From the NCBI GenBank assembly GCA_029433415.1, contig JAQTIA010000002.1, positions 630,227-694,226 on the forward strand: a stretch of DNA of 64,000 nt, in the 5' to 3' direction. The stretch is from Acetobacteraceae bacterium ESL0709. GTDB lineage: Bacteria; Pseudomonadota; Alphaproteobacteria; Acetobacterales; Acetobacteraceae. A program made the translations under genes and the position numbers. Each line of letters opens with the position of its first letter. Within the stretch, counting starts at the first letter, position 1. Under the pieces are notes generated by a model. It searched no databases, was not told the origin of the DNA, and saw only the letters and a program-made list of their open reading frames with translations. Positions 18,828 to 27,112 of this stretch are shown here, piece by piece.

Positions 18828-19011
18828 CAAGGCGGTTCCTGTTAGAGAGTGGGTGATAAAGAACTTTCTATCACGAAGCATGACAGAAGCCATAATTTTG
18901 TCACAGGAACTTTATGCAACGTTCGGGTTCCAGTAAATTGGGGTTGAAAAATTTTCCGGAATTCAGACAGAGTTCCCGATTCAAGCACGCCCGGACAGGG
19001 CCATAAGGATA

Positions 19012-19239
19012 ATGAACATGTTTCAGTCATCAAAAGGGGGCCTGGTGATTCTGGGGCTCATCATTCTTGTCGTTCTTGCGGCGTTGGGTGGGGGGGCTGT
19101 CTATCTCGCTCAGGTTGCTCCGCCTGCGCAGACAGATGTGCACCATGTTCTCAAGCATGCACAACAAAGTGTCTCTTCTTCGTCGTCGTCTGATATGCCT
19201 GCTCTGCCAGATCTTCCGCCAGTACCTTCTCCGAACTGA
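19012..19239 (+). CDS. Small single-pass membrane protein of unknown function
   Basis: 75 residues: a short cytoplasmic start (MNMFQSSKGG), one hydrophobic helix at about residues 10-33 (LVILGLIILVVLAALGGGAVYLA), then a Ser-rich and Pro-rich tail that would face the periplasm. No family recognised. aagg lies just before the two possible starts at 19012 and 19018. It ends 3 nt before the xerD start and is probably co-transcribed. Frame openness, hydrophobic design and tight spacing argue that it is real. Confidence 0.65.
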   Translation: MNMFQSSKGGLVILGLIILVVLAALGGGAVYLAQVAPPAQTDVHHVLKHAQQSVSSSSSSDMPALPDLPPVPSPN

Positions 19240-19242
19240 GTT

Positions 19243-20166
19243 GTGGCAGAATCTGCGGCTCCGGTATCTTCCTCAGGGCATGAAAGTCTGATTGAGCGTT
19301 TTCTCGAAATGTATGTTTCGGAGAGGGGGGCTGCGCTCAGGACGCGTCTTGCCTATCAGGCAGATCTTGATGATTTTTCCCGGTGGTGCGGGCAAAAAAC
19401 ATTTTCTGATATCGAGCCGGAAGACATAAGGGCTTATCTGAGCATAAAAGAGCGGGAAGGATTGGCGAGGCGTTCTCTGGCGCGTCATTTATCTTGCCTG
19501 AAACAGTTTTACGGGTTTCTTCTTGAAGAAAAGCTTGTCACGTCTGATCCCGTTTCTGACATATCCGGCTTCCGTTACAAGGCCGTTTTGCCGCATCCTC
19601 TGACCGAAGAGGAGGTCAGACGCCTTATTGAAGAGGGGACACGCCATCACGATGATCCTCGTCGTGATATTGTGGCGAGGGCGGCTCTGGAACTGCTTTA
19701 TACGACAGGTCTGCGCATTTCTGAGCTTCTTGCACTGCCCTCTGCGCTGCTCAGAAGACAGGGGGGCATGTTGCTGGTAAGGGGAAAAGGCGGGCGTGAA
19801 AGGCTGGTTCCATTTTCCGAATCGGCCCGACAGGCTGCCGAGGTTCTTGTGCATTATGACGCCATGCTGGACAGCCCGTGGCTTTTTCCCGGACGCGATC
19901 CCAAGCGTCCTTTAACGCGTCAGGGTTTTGACAAGATTTTGCACGCCTGCGCCTTGAAAGCAGGGATTGATCCCCGGCGGGTCAGTCCACATGTGCTGCG
20001 TCATTCCTTTGCGACACATCTTTTGAATCGTGGGGCTGACCTGCGCGCCTTGCAGATGCTTCTGGGGCATGTTGATATTGCGACGACCCAGATTTATACG
20101 CAGGTCATGAATGAACGTCTGAGAGAAGTCGTGACTCAATGTCATCCACTGGCGACAGAGGGGTAA
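19243..20166 (+). CDS. xerD: Site-specific tyrosine recombinase XerD/XerC
   Basis: 307 residues. N-terminal SAM-like DNA-binding domain (FLEMYVSERGAALRTRLAY ...) and C-terminal catalytic domain with Arg in TTGLRISELLAL, Lys in VRGKGGRERLVP, HVLRHSFATHLLN (His-x-x-Arg), GHVDIATTQIYT (His and the nucleophilic Tyr). It resolves chromosome dimers at dif with a partner recombinase and FtsK. GTG start at 19243, three bases after the upstream small gene. The neighbouring accA fits the XerD paralogue of alphaproteobacteria, but XerC cannot be excluded. The frame is chromosomal and complete, not a mobile integrase. Confidence 0.9.
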   Translation: MAESAAPVSSSGHESLIERFLEMYVSERGAALRTRLAYQADLDDFSRWCGQKTFSDIEPEDIRAYLSIKEREGLARRSLARHLSCLKQFYGFLLEEKLVTSDPVSDISGFRYKAVLPHPLTEEEVRRLIEEGTRHHDDPRRDIVARAALELLYTTGLRISELLALPSALLRRQGGMLLVRGKGGRERLVPFSESARQAAEVLVHYDAMLDSPWLFPGRDPKRPLTRQGFDKILHACALKAGIDPRRVSPHVLRHSFATHLLNRGADLRALQMLLGHVDIATTQIYTQVMNERLREVVTQCHPLATEG

Positions 20167-20271
20167 GCTGGAAACTTTCCGAAAGGAAAAAGGGACCGGA
20201 ATTTTAAAAAAACAAAGGCAGCCTTAAATAAGGACTATTTCTTGTGACGCGCTCATGCTATCGCGCATTCT

Positions 20272-21240
20272 ATGCGTCAGTTCCTAGATTTTGAAAAACC
20301 CGTCGCCGAGCTTGAAACCAAGATCGACGAATTACGTCAGATGGGCCGTCGGGAAGATGGTTTCGGTCTGGATGGTCTGAATATTGATGAAGAAATTGCC
20401 CGTCTGTCCGACAAGGCCGACAAGCAGCTTCGGCTCGTCTATGGCAAATTAACGCCTTTGCAGAAGGTGCAGGTTGCCCGGCACGCTCAGCGCCCTCATG
20501 CGCTTGATTATATTAACCGTCTTATGACCGATTTTACGCCTCTGGCGGGGGATCGCGTTTTTGGAGACGATCAGGCCATGGTTGGTGGGCTGGCGCGTTT
20601 CCGCGGGCAGGCTGTCGTGGTATTGGGAACTGAACGCGGCTCGGATACGGAAAGCCGTCTCAAGCATAATTTCGGCATGGCCAGACCGGAAGGCTACCGG
20701 AAGGCCCAGCGTCTCATGAATCTTGCGGCGCGTTTTGGCCTGCCTGTTCTGAGTTTTGTGGATACGGCGGGAGCATGGCCCGGGATTGATGCTGAGGCGC
20801 GTGGCCAGGCGGAAGCGATTGCTCGTTCGATAGATGTCTCTCTTCAACTTTCTGTTCCTGTGATCGCTACGGTTATCGGAGAGGGTGGTTCGGGAGGGGC
20901 GATCGCCATTGCAGCGGCTGACCGGGTTTTCATGCTGGAACATGCAATTTATTCGGTTATTTCACCGGAGGCAGCGGCGTCTATTCTTTGGCGTGATGCC
21001 AAACTGGCGCCTGCTGCTGCCGAGGCTCTGAAGCTGACCGCCCAGGATTTGAAAAAATTTGGCCTTATTGACGCAATTGTGCCCGAACCAGTCGGCGGAG
21101 CGCAGCGTCAACCAGAAGTTGTGATCAAGACGGTGGGAGATGTGATTGAGGCAAACTTGCCTGAATTGCTTGCCCTATCGTCTCAATCGCTGATTGAAAA
21201 GAGACGCGAACGTTATCTCGCCATGACGAGGGCGAAATAA
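20272..21240 (+). CDS. accA: Acetyl-CoA carboxylase, carboxyltransferase subunit alpha
   Basis: 322 residues, usual length. MRQFLDFEKPVAELETKIDEL is the conserved start; RGSDTESRLKHNFGMA, FVDTAGAWPG and GEGGSGGAIAIA form the biotin/CoA-binding crotonase-fold active site. With AccD it transfers the carboxyl group from carboxybiotin to acetyl-CoA, the first step of fatty acid synthesis. It follows xerD by about 100 nt. Confidence 0.97.
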   Translation: MRQFLDFEKPVAELETKIDELRQMGRREDGFGLDGLNIDEEIARLSDKADKQLRLVYGKLTPLQKVQVARHAQRPHALDYINRLMTDFTPLAGDRVFGDDQAMVGGLARFRGQAVVVLGTERGSDTESRLKHNFGMARPEGYRKAQRLMNLAARFGLPVLSFVDTAGAWPGIDAEARGQAEAIARSIDVSLQLSVPVIATVIGEGGSGGAIAIAAADRVFMLEHAIYSVISPEAAASILWRDAKLAPAAAEALKLTAQDLKKFGLIDAIVPEPVGGAQRQPEVVIKTVGDVIEANLPELLALSSQSLIEKRRERYLAMTRAK

Positions 21241-21259
21241 CGCTGTCTATAGATCTTTC

Positions 21260-22012
21260 CTAAAGAGGTTCTCCTTCGAAAGGAGTAACCTCTATGGATT
21301 CGATAATCAGCCTGAGCTTTGCTCCGGCTTCCTCAACGGCTTTTTCGTCGTAACCTTTTGCGACCAAGGCAACTCCCTTTTTATCACCGTGATTGAAAGG
21401 ATAGGAGCCAAGATCAAGCATCGGGTAAGCCTTTTGTAACTCACTTAGTGAGTTGGCGATGCGGCTTTCATAGATATTATAGCCATACCAGGCTTTGGAG
21501 CATAAAGGCGCTCCTTTGGGCAGGCGCGGAATCAGCCACTCCACCATTGAGCGGAAGATGGTGGGAACGCCGGCCATGACATAAATATTGGCTATGGAGA
21601 ATCCAGGAGCTATGGAAACAGAACTCCTGATCGGTTCAGCTCCTTCAGGGAACCACGCCATGCGTTGCCCAGCCTGATTGAACGTTCCGGGCTTGAAGGC
21701 ATTTCTGAGAAGATCATACGTTTCCTGATGACAGACAAACGGAACCTTTAGCGCCCGTGCAACGGATTCGCTTGTAATGTCGTCGTGAGTAGGACCGATT
21801 CCACCGCTGGTGAAAACAAAGTCAAATCTGGCGCGGCAGTCATTGATCGTTGAGACAATACGCTCTTCGATGTCAGGAATAGTGCGAATCTCGTCAAGTT
21901 TGATACCCTGTCTGTTCAGGGCCTGGGCCAGTACCACGGTGTTGGCTTCCTGCGTGCGCCCAGACAGGATTTCATTGCCGATGACGATAAAGCAGGCCGT
22001 TTGTGGAGACAT
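21260..22012 (-). CDS. Molybdopterin-binding / CinA N-terminal-domain protein
   Basis: 250 residues. The first 170 residues match the MoaB/Mog-like domain (CFIVIGNEILSGRTQEANT, FVFTSGGIGPTHDDITSESVA, MAGVPTIFRSMVEWL) found at the N-terminus of CinA; the CinA deamidase domain is absent, as in the short COG1058 proteins. Members of the longer family hydrolyse ADP-ribose; molybdopterin binding is suggested by the fold only. Convergent with accA (19 nt) and divergent from the SMP-30 gene. Confidence 0.88.
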   Translation of the reverse strand: MSPQTACFIVIGNEILSGRTQEANTVVLAQALNRQGIKLDEIRTIPDIEERIVSTINDCRARFDFVFTSGGIGPTHDDITSESVARALKVPFVCHQETYDLLRNAFKPGTFNQAGQRMAWFPEGAEPIRSSVSIAPGFSIANIYVMAGVPTIFRSMVEWLIPRLPKGAPLCSKAWYGYNIYESRIANSLSELQKAYPMLDLGSYPFNHGDKKGVALVAKGYDEKAVEEAGAKLRLIIESIEVTPFEGEPL

Positions 22013-22109
22013 GGCTGATCCAACCTTTTTCCTTTGATTAGAGACTCTATTTTAAGGCTAGAGCCTGTAAGGTGAAAGAGATAGCAGTTTCGGGAGTAAG
22101 ATTTTTGTG

Positions 22110-23009
22110 ATGACGTTTGCTTTTAATCAGCCGCATTGTGTTCTTGATCTGAAAGCGAAGCTGGGGGAGGGGCCTCTCTGGTCGCATCGTGAAGAGGCTC
22201 TCTACTTTGTTGATATTCTGGGACAGAAACTTCATCGTTATCATCCAGGTCGAGAGGAATTGACAGGATGGGATGTTGCTTCGCATGCGGCGTTTATTTT
22301 GCCTGTGAATGATGGATCCTTTCTGGTGGGGCAGACGGAGGGGCTTTATCATTTCGTCAAGGAAACAGGAGAGTTTTCTCTTGTCTGCAAAATCGGTAAC
22401 GAAGAAAAGGGAACGCGTCTGAATGATGGATGTGTTGATCCCAGCGGACGTGTCTGGTTTGGCACCATGGATCTTGGCGAAGAGAAGGAGACAGGGGCAG
22501 TTTTCTGTCTGGGATATTGTAAAGCAGGGCCGGAGCTTCGCTGTGTTGATAAGGGGTATATTGTTTCTAATGGTCCGGCGGTCTCGCCCGATGGTCGGAG
22601 ACTCTATGTTGCGGATAGTCCGCGGCAGTGCATTTATATTTTCGATCTAGATGACCTGGGAAACCTTTCCCATAAACGTGTCTTTGCTCGTTTTACCAAT
22701 GGTTATCCAGATGGCCTCGTAACGGATTCGCAAGGCAATTTGTGGTGCGGCGTTTGGGGAGGGGGTCGCATTGCGCGCTTCCGGCCTGACGGTAAGGCGT
22801 TACCGCCTGTTCCAATGCCTGTCAGTAATGTCACGAAAATCTGTTTTGGGGGCGCGGATTACAGAACAGTTTATGTCACGACAGCACGTAACGGCCTAAG
22901 TGAGGAAGAGCTGCGGAATGAACCGCAGGCGGGCGGAGTCTTTGCCTTCAGGACCGGGATCCCCGGATGGGCCTCACCCGGTTTCCCGGTAATGAATGAT
23001 TGCTCCTAA
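22110..23009 (+). CDS. SMP-30 / gluconolactonase-family lactonase
   Basis: 299 residues, a six-bladed propeller. The metal ligands are visible in KLGEGPLW (Glu), GTRLNDGCVDPSGRVWFGTM (Asn), VSNGPAVSPDGRRLYVADS (Asn and Asp) and GYPDGLVTDSQGNLWCG. Such enzymes hydrolyse aldonolactones made by membrane sugar oxidation, a major activity of acetic acid bacteria; no signal peptide is present, so it is cytoplasmic. GTG at 22107 immediately precedes the ATG at 22110; the ATG is taken. The stop overlaps the stop of convergent mutT by 4 nt. Confidence 0.9.
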   Translation: MTFAFNQPHCVLDLKAKLGEGPLWSHREEALYFVDILGQKLHRYHPGREELTGWDVASHAAFILPVNDGSFLVGQTEGLYHFVKETGEFSLVCKIGNEEKGTRLNDGCVDPSGRVWFGTMDLGEEKETGAVFCLGYCKAGPELRCVDKGYIVSNGPAVSPDGRRLYVADSPRQCIYIFDLDDLGNLSHKRVFARFTNGYPDGLVTDSQGNLWCGVWGGGRIARFRPDGKALPPVPMPVSNVTKICFGGADYRTVYVTTARNGLSEEELRNEPQAGGVFAFRTGIPGWASPGFPVMNDCS

Positions 23010-23428
23010 GAGAAAGATTCTAAATAGGTCCTGAGGCGGGGAAGAAGAGGGAGGTCAGGTTTTGGCATATCATGCTGTTCCAGCGCGCTCATTGTAACCC
23101 ATTTGAAGGCCTGTCCTTCCTTGCCTTCCAATTTTCCGGTCCATTTGGTGAGGGTGTAGAGGACCATCACCAAATGGAAAGCGTCGCAGTCCTGACTGAT
23201 GAAAGTGAAGGGCTTCAGATCCTGTTCCTGGGCCTCTATATTCAGTTCTTCAAACAACTCACGACACAGGGCATGTTCAGGCGTCTCTCCCGGTTCGATC
23301 TTGCCGCCAGGGAACTCCCACAGGCCGGCGAGAGACTTTCCTTCGGGGCGTTGCGCAATCAGGAGATTGCGGTTTTTATCAATCAATATACCCGTCGAAA
23401 CCAGCACCATGCGTTTGGGTGTCATCAT
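23006..23428 (-). CDS. mutT: 8-oxo-dGTP diphosphatase (Nudix hydrolase)
   Basis: 140 residues. The Nudix box runs from GGKIEPGETPEHALCRE to LFEELNI with all catalytic Glu residues. LWEFPGGK and the QRPEGKSLAG lead-in are typical of MutT, which removes oxidised GTP precursors before they are incorporated. Its start overlaps the stop of the DUF815 gene (ATGA, 23425-23428), so the two are translationally coupled. Confidence 0.92.
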   Translation of the reverse strand: MMTPKRMVLVSTGILIDKNRNLLIAQRPEGKSLAGLWEFPGGKIEPGETPEHALCRELFEELNIEAQEQDLKPFTFISQDCDAFHLVMVLYTLTKWTGKLEGKEGQAFKWVTMSALEQHDMPKPDLPLLPRLRTYLESFS

Positions 23429-24324
23429 GCTGATGGTTCCTTTGTGGCATCAAGTTCGGCTGACAAGGCTGTAATGAACTGGCTGGCAACGCGCCCTGAC
23501 CGGCTCCCGCGTGTCAGGGACCATCGCAGGGCCTTTTCCTCAAGAGTTTTGTCGTCAATGGGCAGGGCTATGGCATGCGCATAGGTCTTGACGATGGTCA
23601 GATAATCATCCTGCGAGGCGCTGTAGAGGCCGATCCACAGGCCAAAACGGTCGGAAAGGGACACTTTTTCCTCAATGGCCTCTCCAGGATTGATGGAAGA
23701 GCTTGCTTCGTTCTCAATCATGTCGCGTGGCATCAGATGCTTGCGGTTGGAGGTTGCATAGACAACAACATTATCAGGTCGCCCGGCAATGCCGCCATCC
23801 AGGACTGACTTAAGGGATTTATAGTCAGCATCCTGCGATTCAAAGGAGAGATCATCGCAGAATAAAATAACGCGTCGGTCAGATTGCCGCAGCAAGGCCA
23901 GAAGCTGTGGCAGGGTCGAAAGTTCATCACGTGGAATTTCGATCAGGGCCAGAGGGGAGAGGCCCTTTTCGCGTTGTGTTCTGTTAACGTCCAGAACGCA
24001 GGATTTGACGAGTGATGATTTTCCCATACCACGCGCGCCCCATAACATGACGTTATTGGCTTGTCTCCCGGCTGCAAAATGTTTTGTGTTGTCGAGTACG
24101 GTCTCGCATTGCTTCTGAATACCACAGAGATAAGAGAGCGGTACAGACTGGACCTTGGTTACAGGCAGAAGGGTGCCAACGGTCCCTTGCCAGAGAAAGG
24201 CATCAATATCAGGCGTATCAAGGATAGTCGCATCAGCTTTTGGAGGTGCCAGACGCTCCAGACTGTCGGCGATACGGTTCAGAGCCGGGAGCAGATCAGC
24301 AGAGGAGAAAGCGGACTGTGGCAT
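23425..24324 (-). CDS. DUF815-family AAA-type ATPase
   Basis: 299 residues. Walker A GARGMGKS (residues 96-103), Walker B VILFCDDLSF, then a sensor-like YATSNRKHLMPRDM and a C-terminal helical lid (RWSLTRGSRSGRVASQF). This is the DUF815 ATPase common in proteobacteria; its biological role is not established. It is divergent from yajC with only 85 nt between them, and is co-transcribed with mutT. Confidence 0.88.
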   Translation of the reverse strand: MPQSAFSSADLLPALNRIADSLERLAPPKADATILDTPDIDAFLWQGTVGTLLPVTKVQSVPLSYLCGIQKQCETVLDNTKHFAAGRQANNVMLWGARGMGKSSLVKSCVLDVNRTQREKGLSPLALIEIPRDELSTLPQLLALLRQSDRRVILFCDDLSFESQDADYKSLKSVLDGGIAGRPDNVVVYATSNRKHLMPRDMIENEASSSINPGEAIEEKVSLSDRFGLWIGLYSASQDDYLTIVKTYAHAIALPIDDKTLEEKALRWSLTRGSRSGRVASQFITALSAELDATKEPSA

Positions 24325-24344
24325 GATAACCCTTGATTGAATGC

Positions 24345-24372
24345 TTGACGTCAGTTCTTCTGACGATATGGT
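24345..24372 (+). promoter_or_regulatory. Probable sigma70 promoter of yajC
   Basis: TTGACG (24345-24350), 16-nt spacer, TATGGT (24367-24372), 38 nt before the yajC start. Four of six bases match the -10 consensus and five of six the -35. Confidence 0.45.
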
Positions 24373-24409
24373 CGCTGGGAGTAATTAGCAAGATGGAAGC
24401 GCGAATCTT

Positions 24410-24760
24410 ATGAGTACAGTCTTTTTCTCGACAGCTTATGCCGCCGATCAGGCTGGTGGCGGTGCCTTTTCAACAGAAACATTGTTGCAATATGGCCCGA
24501 TCATCCTGATTTTCGTGGTGTTCTATTTTCTGTTGATCAGGCCCCAGCAGACCCGCCAACGTCAGCTGCGTGAGAAGCAGAATGGATTGCGTCGTGGTGA
24601 CAAGATTGTGACAGCCGGCGGGATTGTGGGGGTTGTGCAGGCAACACGCGAAGATTCACCAGAAATTGACGTCGAAATTGCTCCCAACGTCCGTGTAAAA
24701 GTCGTCCGCAGCACAATTACGACCGTGACGCCGCGCGACAAGCCGGCAAACGACGCATAA
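24410..24760 (+). CDS. yajC: Preprotein translocase subunit YajC
   Basis: 116 residues with a short N-terminus, one transmembrane helix (YGPIILIFVVFYFLLIRPQQTR) and a small cytoplasmic domain (GLRRGDKIVTAGGIVG ... VRVKVVRSTITTV). YajC associates with SecDF-YidC at the Sec translocon. Usually next to secD and secF, which are not here; the gene is followed instead by a strong terminator. Confidence 0.95.
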   Translation: MSTVFFSTAYAADQAGGGAFSTETLLQYGPIILIFVVFYFLLIRPQQTRQRQLREKQNGLRRGDKIVTAGGIVGVVQATREDSPEIDVEIAPNVRVKVVRSTITTVTPRDKPANDA

Positions 24761-24800
24761 GAACCCATAATCCGGGTTTTATTAGGTCCTATTCAAAATT

Positions 24801-24840
24801 AAGACCCCGCCTCTTTCGTGCAGAAGGAGAGCGGGGTCTT
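24801..24840. terminator. Bidirectional terminator between yajC and sodB
   Basis: Ten-base stem aagaccccgc (24801-24810) with gcggggtctt (24831-24840), extended imperfectly inward. It separates two convergent genes. Confidence 0.85.
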
Positions 24841-24851
24841 ATTTGTGAGGT

Positions 24852-25460
24852 TTATGCCGAGAGAAGCTGTGCTTCGGCAAATTCATAATTTGCCAGCTTG
24901 TCGAGGAAGTTCGTGGTATAGTCAGGGCGACGATTGCGGAAATCAATGTAATAGGCGTGTTCCCACACATCGAACGTCAGAAGGGGACGGTCCTTTTTCT
25001 CGGCAACCGGTGTGCCGGCATTGCCCGTTTTGGTGATTTTCAGCTTGCCTTCGGGGCTTAGGACCAGCCACGCCCAGCCTGAACCGAACTGTGTAGTGGC
25101 GGCCTGTTTAAACGCTGTCTTGAAGGCCTCTACAGAACCGAAATCCTCAATGATCTTGGCTTCCAGTTTGGAAGGCATTTTCCCCCCTTTTGGGGAAAGG
25201 CATGTCCAGAAGAAGCTGTGATTCCAGTGCTGGCCAGCATTGTTGAAAACCGGGGTCAGATCGGCCTTGTCAAAGGAAAGCTGGACCAGTTCTTCCAGTG
25301 ACTTGCCTTGGAGGGAAGCATTGCCTTCAACGAGCGTGTTCAGTGTGGTGACGTAGGCCTGATGATGCTTGCCGTGATGATATTCCAGTGTCTCCTGGCA
25401 CATACCGGCCTGAGCCAGGGCATCGGCCGCGTAAGGCAGGGAAGGAAGGGTAAAAGACAT
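24852..25460 (-). CDS. sodB: Iron/manganese superoxide dismutase
   Basis: 202 residues. Metal ligands: His28 in LEYHHGKHHQAY, His in NAGQHWNHSFFW, and Asp/His in FDVWEHAYYIDFRN. The AGQHWNHSFFW and QFGSGWAWLV patterns fit the iron-type enzyme (SodB). Cytoplasmic, no signal peptide. Upstream lies a 24-nt perfect hairpin in the presumed 5' untranslated region. Confidence 0.95.
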   Translation of the reverse strand: MSFTLPSLPYAADALAQAGMCQETLEYHHGKHHQAYVTTLNTLVEGNASLQGKSLEELVQLSFDKADLTPVFNNAGQHWNHSFFWTCLSPKGGKMPSKLEAKIIEDFGSVEAFKTAFKQAATTQFGSGWAWLVLSPEGKLKITKTGNAGTPVAEKKDRPLLTFDVWEHAYYIDFRNRRPDYTTNFLDKLANYEFAEAQLLSA

Positions 25461-25479
25461 AAATCATACTCCGTTTTAT

Positions 25480-25503
25480 GAGGCCGGCCGTAAAACCGGC
25501 CTC
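25480..25503 (-). promoter_or_regulatory. Perfect hairpin in the sodB leader
   Basis: gaggccgg (25480-25487) and ccggcctc (25496-25503) form an 8-bp GC-rich stem 19 nt before the sodB ATG. It is not followed by a T-run on the minus strand, so an attenuator or mRNA-stability element is as likely as a terminator of the upstream dehydrogenase gene. Confidence 0.5.
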
Positions 25504-25568
25504 GATGGTGTATTAGCTATGAAGTGCAGGACGTTCCGTCAAGTTTCCTGCCCTTGTTAATCGCCTCT

Positions 25569-26456
25569 TTAAGCTGTGCGGTCAGGGCAGATAAGGTCTT
25601 TCTCCATTTTCCCGATCAGAGCCGAATAGTCTTCGTCTTTATGATAAACATTGGAGCTGGCCAGGGCCTGCGCCGCGACGGCCATACCCAGCAGAGTGGC
25701 GGATGTGTTTTGGCCGGCATCAAGCAGAAGTCCCATATCCTTCAGCATGAGACGGGTGGGGAACTGGGCTGGAAAAGAACCATTCTGGGCCATTTTGAGC
25801 TTGCGCTTGTGGTGGGGGCTGATGACGGCAAGTTCTTGAAGGCTGTTATAAAGAATATCGCGGTTTATCCCGGCAGCCAGCCCATAAGAGACAGCTTCCG
25901 CAATGACATTGAGCGTCGCGCCCATGATGCCATTGATAACGAGTTTCAGCCGTGCGGCAGAGCCGGAAGGACCGGTCCGTATGGTAATGCGGCCAATGCA
26001 GTCCAGAATGGGCTGAGCGCGGTCTATGACGGCATCATCTCCCCCGGCCAGCATGATCAGCTCACCTTTTTCGGCTTCTGGCGTGCTGCCAGACATGGGA
26101 GTGTCCAGACTCTGGACGTTATGCTTGCGCAGAAGGACAGCAAGCTGATCAGCCCATGCGGGTGAAACAGTTGAGGTGTCCAGTACCAGCTGGCCCTTTT
26201 TCAGCCCTGCCAGAAGGCCATTTTCTCCTTCAAGAAGTTTCTGCTCGGCTTTGTCATCAGGTACGCAAAGGATGATGACATCAGATTTTTCTGCGATTTC
26301 ACGGGGAGAAGAAAGCATGGGGACGGGAGATTTTTCTCCGAGGACCAATCCGGAAGGGGTGTAGGCCTGTACTTCATACCCTGCTTTAACGAGGTTCTTT
26401 CCCATTAGCGACGCCATGGCTCCGTACCCGATAAAGCCAATAACCCGGTCATTCAT
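25569..26456 (-). CDS. NAD(P)-dependent beta-hydroxyacid dehydrogenase (3-hydroxyisobutyrate dehydrogenase family)
   Basis: 295 residues. An N-terminal Rossmann fold (VIGFIGYGAMASLMGKNLVKAG), the substrate loop LDTPMSGSTPEAEKGELIMLAGG and the catalytic-lysine helix (SAARLKLVINGIMGATLNVIAEA) define the family, which includes tartronate semialdehyde and glyoxylate/succinic semialdehyde reductases. The substrate cannot be chosen from sequence alone. Same strand as sodB, 108 nt upstream, with the sodB leader hairpin between them. Confidence 0.88.
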   Translation of the reverse strand: MNDRVIGFIGYGAMASLMGKNLVKAGYEVQAYTPSGLVLGEKSPVPMLSSPREIAEKSDVIILCVPDDKAEQKLLEGENGLLAGLKKGQLVLDTSTVSPAWADQLAVLLRKHNVQSLDTPMSGSTPEAEKGELIMLAGGDDAVIDRAQPILDCIGRITIRTGPSGSAARLKLVINGIMGATLNVIAEAVSYGLAAGINRDILYNSLQELAVISPHHKRKLKMAQNGSFPAQFPTRLMLKDMGLLLDAGQNTSATLLGMAVAAQALASSNVYHKDEDYSALIGKMEKDLICPDRTA

Positions 26457-26692
26457 TTTTCATCTGCTCCTGATCATATCGTTAAGACCTTCTTAAGAAA
26501 GATCTCGTTCATCTTACTCCACGTCGGATGATTTGTGGTGCCTGTAGCGTAAACGTGATTAAGCTGAATGGGGTGTCAGGGCGTTTGAAAGGTCATGGTT
26601 CTTTCAATATTGCCTTTTATGGTTATGTCGTGATAAGTCTCTGGAACAAGGATACCCTTCTCTTTTGGTTCAGATATAAGGATTTCTGCCCT

Positions 26693-27058
26693 ATGGCACG
26701 CGTAACTGTTGAGGACTGCATTGAGAAAGTTCCAAACCGTTTCGAGTTGGTTCTGCTTGCTGCCCAGCGTGCGAGAGGGTTAAGCCGTGGTGAAGAACTG
26801 ACGATCCCCCGCGATAATGACAAGAACACAGTTCTTGCCCTGCGTGAAATTGCGGATGAAAATGTATCTCTTGACGGGCTCCGTAACGCAATTGTGCGTT
26901 CAATGGGCAATCAGCCCGAAATTGAACCTGCTGATGAAGAGGTCATGGATTTGATCCCAACAGATCAGAATATCTTCGGTTTGCAGGATGTCACGGCAGA
27001 GGAAGAGGCTGGTCATATGGCCTCTGATGACGTTTCAAGAAAATCAAAAAAACGCTGA
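26693..27058 (+). CDS. rpoZ: RNA polymerase omega subunit
   Basis: 121 residues. [20 protein letters not shown] and [13 protein letters not shown] are diagnostic of omega, which stabilises beta-prime during RNA polymerase assembly and mediates ppGpp response. The frame is open upstream to 26528 but homology starts at the ATG at 26693, preceded by aagga. The C-terminal tail is acidic and ends with a lysine-rich cluster. Adjacent to spoT, as in many proteobacteria. Confidence 0.96.
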   Translation: MARVTVEDCIEKVPNRFELVLLAAQRARGLSRGEELTIPRDNDKNTVLALREIADENVSLDGLRNAIVRSMGNQPEIEPADEEVMDLIPTDQNIFGLQDVTAEEEAGHMASDDVSRKSKKR

Positions 27059-27112
27059 GGGCGGCCCGCTCGGAAGTCGCTTTTTTTGCGCCGCTGACTA
27101 TGGAGGTGAGAT

